Assembly: GCA_015680685.1 (NCBI GenBank)
Contig: MNCI01003306.1
Coordinates: forward strand, 419,518-454,460
Reading direction: 5' to 3'
DNA: 34,943 nucleotides
Source: Gnetum montanum
Lineage: Eukaryota > Streptophyta > Gnetopsida > Gnetales > Gnetaceae
The notes beneath the pieces are model-generated. The model had not been told where the DNA came from and made no database searches. It was given only the letters and a program-made list of their open reading frames with translations. Positions within the stretch are counted from its first letter, which is position 1; every line of letters starts with the position of its first letter. This document shows, piece by piece, positions 31,201 through 34,943 of the stretch. A program made the position numbers and the translations under genes.

Positions 31201-33840
31201 TTGCCAAGTAATCTCAGAACGGTTTTCAAATATATTTTACTGCAAAGTGCCTTATTTCTGATAATTTATAGTCCAGTGGAAATAGATATAAAATAAGCAT
31301 TTCTAATGACCTTCCTCAATAAAATGTCAAATTTAATTAGGTTCGATAATGTTAAGTTTAGTTAATTGTTATGTTTGGGCCAATTGATAGATTTTTCACT
31401 TTCACATTGTTCATGTTTTCAATTCTTAAATTGTTCCAGTTTTTCCCAAAATCCAAGCAATTAATTGTTCAGCAACTCCTCCCTCTCATACCTGTTCTGC
31501 AGACAGTTCGCACATCTTCAATTTCAACTAGTGGTTAAATATTTGAAGTCTTTTATTTCCATGCATTACAGTAGTCACACAATTTCCAAGACTTTATTTT
31601 TGCTTTGCTCATAGAAATTTATCAGACAAGATTGATAGCATAATAACAAATAACAATCTCCAGACCATCATGACATCTATATGCCTTGCATTTACCATTA
31701 GATTTAGAGGTTAATATCTCTAGGAAGAAAATTATCCTGCTAAATTTGTAACAAAGGCAATGGTGCCTCTATCATGCAGCATAATATGATTTTTCACAAG
31801 GAAAGATATCTTTATATTCTGTGAAAAGATATAGAAAGAAACCTGCAGTAGTTGTAGAACTATGTATTTTCTTTCACATTGTTCAGAAGCATCAGCAGTT
31901 GTGATTCCTATCCAACTCGCCAAATTGAATACCCAATGAAAACGAGAACTTGACATATCATCAAAATAACTTGGTTTTGCAAGATCTCCATTCCTGTACA
32001 TTTCAAGCTTTGAAATAAAAATTAAAAGTAATATACAAATTAGGCTAAATTTGTATGCAAGAAACATCTTAATGGAAGTGAAAACCAGAATTTCAGTATC
32101 AGGGTCTTCAGTCACAGAAAGGTACAAAATAATATGTAAAATGAGAAAGCTAACCACTACAAATAGGGATATACCAAGATTGAAACCAGAGCAAGGTAGT
32201 TCAACAATGTTCCTGCCACCACATATACAGATAAATAACATAGCATATGGATCGCTTTTAGATCTGTATGACTGCAACAAATTTCAGAACATTGATTTAA
32301 AATACAATTGTCCATAACACAATTGGATGCTAAATGATACAGCGTACCGTTGTTTTATCATCAGTCATCACCATTCATATAAGGCATCGTAAATGAAGTA
32401 TTAGCTTAATGGTAAGGGCCTTGGCATGGAAACTTCAGGTCACAGGTTTGATTCCAGTGGGTAACACTGAGTTATGGATTAAAAAAAATTGCATAAAAGG
32501 AATTTTGAAACTGCTCTGTTTGATAGATGCAAGAGGGTCTTAGTGGACATACGTAAAAATTCAGTTTCAGTTTCATAAATAATAAATAAATTGTTGGGAT
32601 ATAAATGAAACTGAAACTGAAATTTTATTATGTTCACAGACCCTATGGATATAGGGGACAGCAAAAATGTGCATGCTATGAGTTTTGAAAACATGATTAC
32701 AAAAATTACTTAGTTTTCTTTGGAACATTTGGAACAAATTAACCAAGTTGGTAACTGTAAAAAAATGCAATAAACAATCCTACAGCAAGTAATAACGTTA
32801 GCCCTAATTAATGTGTTCAATATCACAAATTCATTTTGGATCAATTGTTCTGCAGTCAGCATTGCTATTGTCTCTCTAGTAACAAGGCATCGAGTTTCTA
32901 CTCTCTGCACACACCATAATTTAATGTCAAATAATATTACAGAGCTATAATTATAGCAAAGAGAAAACTTAACACTTACTCTACATAATCAAAAGTGGCT
33001 GTCAGTCCATTATTTATAAAGGATGTGGGAAAAGGCTTCTCAGGGTTGATTAATTAAAATTCCCTACAAAAAGATTTTACAAATAAAAAAACTTTCTAAA
33101 ACACGAAGATCACTTACCAAAACATCATTAAGACATAATGGCACTAAACCCTGTCGAGCAAACCATTTATTTCTAACCTGCAAAACAACAGATGACATGA
33201 TTGATGTTTGATCCCTGTCAGTTCCATTAAAGTAATGCAATCAATGGATTCATAATATTTAGCAAAGGCATTTTCAGGGGAGATTTAAAGAAAACTAAAA
33301 ATAAAAAGCTTGGCAACTACCACAAACCAGAATGAAAACATCTCAAGGAACCACAGTATCAACCAAAATGCATGAATGCAAGAACAGTTCCCAACACTTC
33401 ATAAGGATTTCATAAAATCTAAAATGAAACTGAAGTTCTTTTTATTATTTCTTCAGGAAACCAAACGCATCCTAAGGCACACACCATGGGAACTCCAACC
33501 ATTTGATTTCTAAAACTAAATTTCGTATATAACATAAACATGCCAAGCATTGACTCCAACAATAAAAAAGGTTGTAAATTTCCAGTCCTACAGATTATGG
33601 AGATGCTATCAAATTTATTGTGAAGGAATGAGAGCCGACCTCGTCGGAATCTATTATGATTCGACCAAGATGCCTGGCGAGACTGATGATGAGACGTCGC
33701 CAGAACTGGAACTTGTCCTCCCAATCGCATTTCTGACCGCTGAAAGCCATGAATCGAGCAGTCGAAACCTCGTTATCTTCTTCCCAGTCGGGCACTTGCG
33801 ATTTCAGAAACTCAGCGGTGGATGAAACCATCGAATCCAT
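28284..33840 (-). CDS. CHMP7: Charged multivesicular body protein 7 (ESCRT-III-related, SNF7 family; 8 exons, 419 aa)
   Basis: CHMP7 is an ESCRT-II/III hybrid protein that recruits ESCRT-III to membranes, at the nuclear envelope or endosomes in other organisms. Exons on the - strand: 33840-33640, 33177-33118, 32007-31843, 31099-30917, 30788-30655, 30242-30074, 29947-29818 and 28501-28284. All phases agree and the ORF closes at TAG. Residues 1-203 form the N-terminal part typical of CHMP7, with VPDWEEDNEVSTARFMAFSG at 16-35 and later WSSFCVMTIGRFQDYCGGSEE. Residues 204-350 are the coiled SNF7-like core (MLHLQWIQDKLQSQLDVIEK; AGHKQAALRHLRNKKVAFAR). The tail is acidic (ELEHELAELELELE) and ends CQKLSKLELEPS, a possible MIT-interacting motif. 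The length is that of plant homologues. The start is the first in-frame ATG (MDSMVSS). Two donors are weak: GAG|GTCGGC after exon 1 and CAT|GTACAC after exon 4. The exon 2, 3 and 6-8 borders are firmer. Confidence 0.92.
28797..28893 (-). mobile_element. tRNA-derived SINE (copy 4), in the last CHMP7 intron
   Basis: On the - strand: AACAATGAGGTGTTAGCTTA with box A at 28871-28860 and box B AGTTTGATTCT at 28827-28817, then GGTAGCACTGAGTTATAAAC. It is one of the clearest copies, lying in the same strand sense as the gene. Confidence 0.8.
29338..29360. repeat. Poly(A) tract
   Basis: An uninterrupted A run of over 20 bases in the last CHMP7 intron. It may be the tail of a retroposed copy, but no head was identified. 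Confidence 0.8.
29432..29490 (+). mobile_element. Possible degenerate tRNA-derived SINE
   Basis: AATGAGGCATAGCCCAATTA and then box B-like GGTTCAAGTCC (29469-29479). The A-to-B spacing is about 28 bases against about 44 in the good copy at 32390, so part is missing. Confidence 0.35.
32388..32488 (+). mobile_element. tRNA-derived SINE (copy 5), in CHMP7 intron 2
   Basis: TATTAGCTTAATGGTAAGGG carries box A (32401-32412). GGTTTGATTCC (32445-32455) is box B, spaced as in a tRNA. The body ends GGGTAACACTGAGTTATGG followed by an A-rich tail. It is antisense to the gene. Confidence 0.8.
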
Positions 33841-34292
33841 CCGCACAAGAAGAAACAACTCTGAATTCTGCAGCAAAGGACACTGCGAATTTAGCAAAAT
33901 GGCTGTAGCTTGTATTTTTATTTACCCTCTGTCCCAGAATTGTTCGTGCAATGGGAAAGTTTGTCTGTATGCATGCGTCCGTTGAAGAGTAGGGCGAAAA
34001 TGTTCGGTTTAAGCTTCGGCAGGAAGGATCGTCGCCAGACTATGACTGGAGACAAGTATCCTGAATCTTACTTATAGTAAGCTAAATCTTCTAAATTTCG
34101 CCCATTGGGTGGGGGGTGGTGGTTGTTAAGGTGAGCTACAGAACCTGGAGAAGAAAAATTAAAACCAAAACCTTAACATTGCCCAATGTTGCAAGATGAC
34201 CTCCTAATCACTTGCAAAGACATAAGTTTATCGCACCCCCGGGACGACAGGTGAAAAAGGAGACCAATACAACTAACTCAAATAGAAACCAT
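33841..34292 (-). promoter_or_regulatory. CHMP7 5' flank (presumed promoter and 5' UTR)
   Basis: This is the gap between the CHMP7 start codon and the LINE. It contains no ORF of note and no clear TATA box in an expected place. The G run at 34109-34120 is notable. Promoter location is inferred from position only. Confidence 0.4.
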
Positions 34293-34943
34293 TTAGAAAA
34301 AGGTAAAATTATTGATAAAGCCTAGTTCTTGACATTGAAGTTGAACAATACTAGCAATAAAGCATTTCATATCGTAGTCAAATTCATTGTAGTTTGTGTT
34401 TTGATACCAAGCATCTAGGCGACATTTCCAAATAAAGAAGATAATCTCAAATAAGAGGATTCTCCAGGCTTTTTGAAGGTGACGCTTAACACAATCATCT
34501 TGAAAGATACATTGAGGAAAACCAATAGAATGGTTAGGAAGGAAGACTTGGAGAGATTGACACCATTTCCAAATGTGTTGAGAGAATGAGCAATCCCAAA
34601 AGACATGTTGAAAAGAGTCATCCGCTTTACAAATGGGGCATTTAGGATGATCAATTCCTAAGAAATGAAGCCTATGTCCGATGGGAAGACCTTGATGAAC
34701 CAAGGACCAAAAAAAGAAACGGTGCTTAGGTTGGGCCTTGGAAGTCCAAATCCGACGAAAAATAGTTTTCCACTGGTGGTCCTTAAGATGTAAACTCCAA
34801 CGTCTATTTAGAGTGGACTTAGGAGATAGCCACTTGATATCAAAATGATAAGTCCACTTGATCAATCTGCCAGAGCTTCGCTACACTAGCCAGGATTGGG
34901 AAATGAAGGGAGTGCCGCCTATTATTTATAGATATGGCGGCGG
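34293..34943 (-). mobile_element. 3' end of a LINE non-LTR retrotransposon (RT zinc-binding domain)
   Basis: The - strand frame 34865-34293 encodes about 190 residues ending at TAG, with the pattern W..IFRRIWTSKAQPKHRFFFW, GLPIGHRLHFLGIDHPKCPIC, a following H, and FWDC. This is the zf-RVT domain found after the reverse transcriptase in plant LINEs. The Cys and His ligands (CPIC...H...C) are present. The reverse transcriptase itself would lie to the right, outside the window. Upstream of 34865 this frame meets a stop while a neighbouring frame (KLWQIDQVDLSF) continues the sense, so a frameshift is likely. It may be a 5'-truncated or decayed copy. Confidence 0.88.

Noticed and set aside
32401-32460. 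A genuine tRNA gene
   Set aside because: Box A and box B are present, but no acceptor stem or anticodon arm can be formed, and the same sequence recurs in degraded copies elsewhere.
32710-32910. Possible extra CHMP7 exon (RVETRCLVTRETIAMLTAEQ)
   Set aside because: Exons 2 and 3 already join in phase into family-like sequence (CLNDVL-LEMYRNGDL); this piece has no counterpart that I recognise.

Overview
This is nuclear DNA from a land plant, probably a seed plant with a repeat-rich genome. It holds two spliced single-copy-type genes, ORC1 and CHMP7, each with plant-type domain order and many GT-AG introns, surrounded by decayed plant retroelements. The sequence alone does not name the species. 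One ambiguous base (N) at 12068 suggests a draft assembly or an unresolved position.

Left third (1-12067): nested LTR retrotransposons. Element A (+ strand) begins just after its primer-binding site, which lies off the window. It has a broken gag (126-2103), a promoter-like block of GATATC palindromes with a TATA box (3495-3586), a second broken ORF with a coiled-coil C-terminal half (4062-6279), local repeats, a duplicated gag 3' end (7576-7886), a foldback element carrying a 15-bp minisatellite (7887-8713), another coiled-coil ORF remnant (9086-9598), a polypurine tract and a complete 3' LTR (9766-10594). No reverse transcriptase, integrase or protease was recognised. A abuts the gag of a same-family element B on the - strand (10595-12067). 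B keeps a tRNA-Asp-type primer-binding site and part of its LTR, and its LTR homology ends at the base beside the N.

Middle (12069-20018): an AT-rich intergenic stretch with several tRNA-derived SINE remnants, then ORC1, the large subunit of the origin recognition complex. I could assemble ORC1 completely: 16 exons, 977 codons plus stop, every splice phase consistent, with a PHD finger inside the BAH region, an AAA+ ATPase and a C-terminal winged-helix region. A perfect MSA (MYB3R) consensus lies about 200 bp upstream of the ATG.

Right (20019-34943): a 6.5-kb LTR element with both LTRs, a tRNA-iMet-type primer-binding site and a polypurine tract, but no recognisable coding capacity (21066-27561, - strand). 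It sits between ORC1 and the convergent gene CHMP7 (- strand, 28284-33840; 8 exons, 419 aa), an ESCRT-III-related protein. SINEs lie in CHMP7 introns. The window ends in the 3' part of a LINE with its reverse-transcriptase zinc-binding domain (34293-34943, - strand).

The two genes do not form a functional unit: ORC1 licenses replication origins, while CHMP7 acts in membrane remodelling. The rest records retroelement insertion, nesting and decay.
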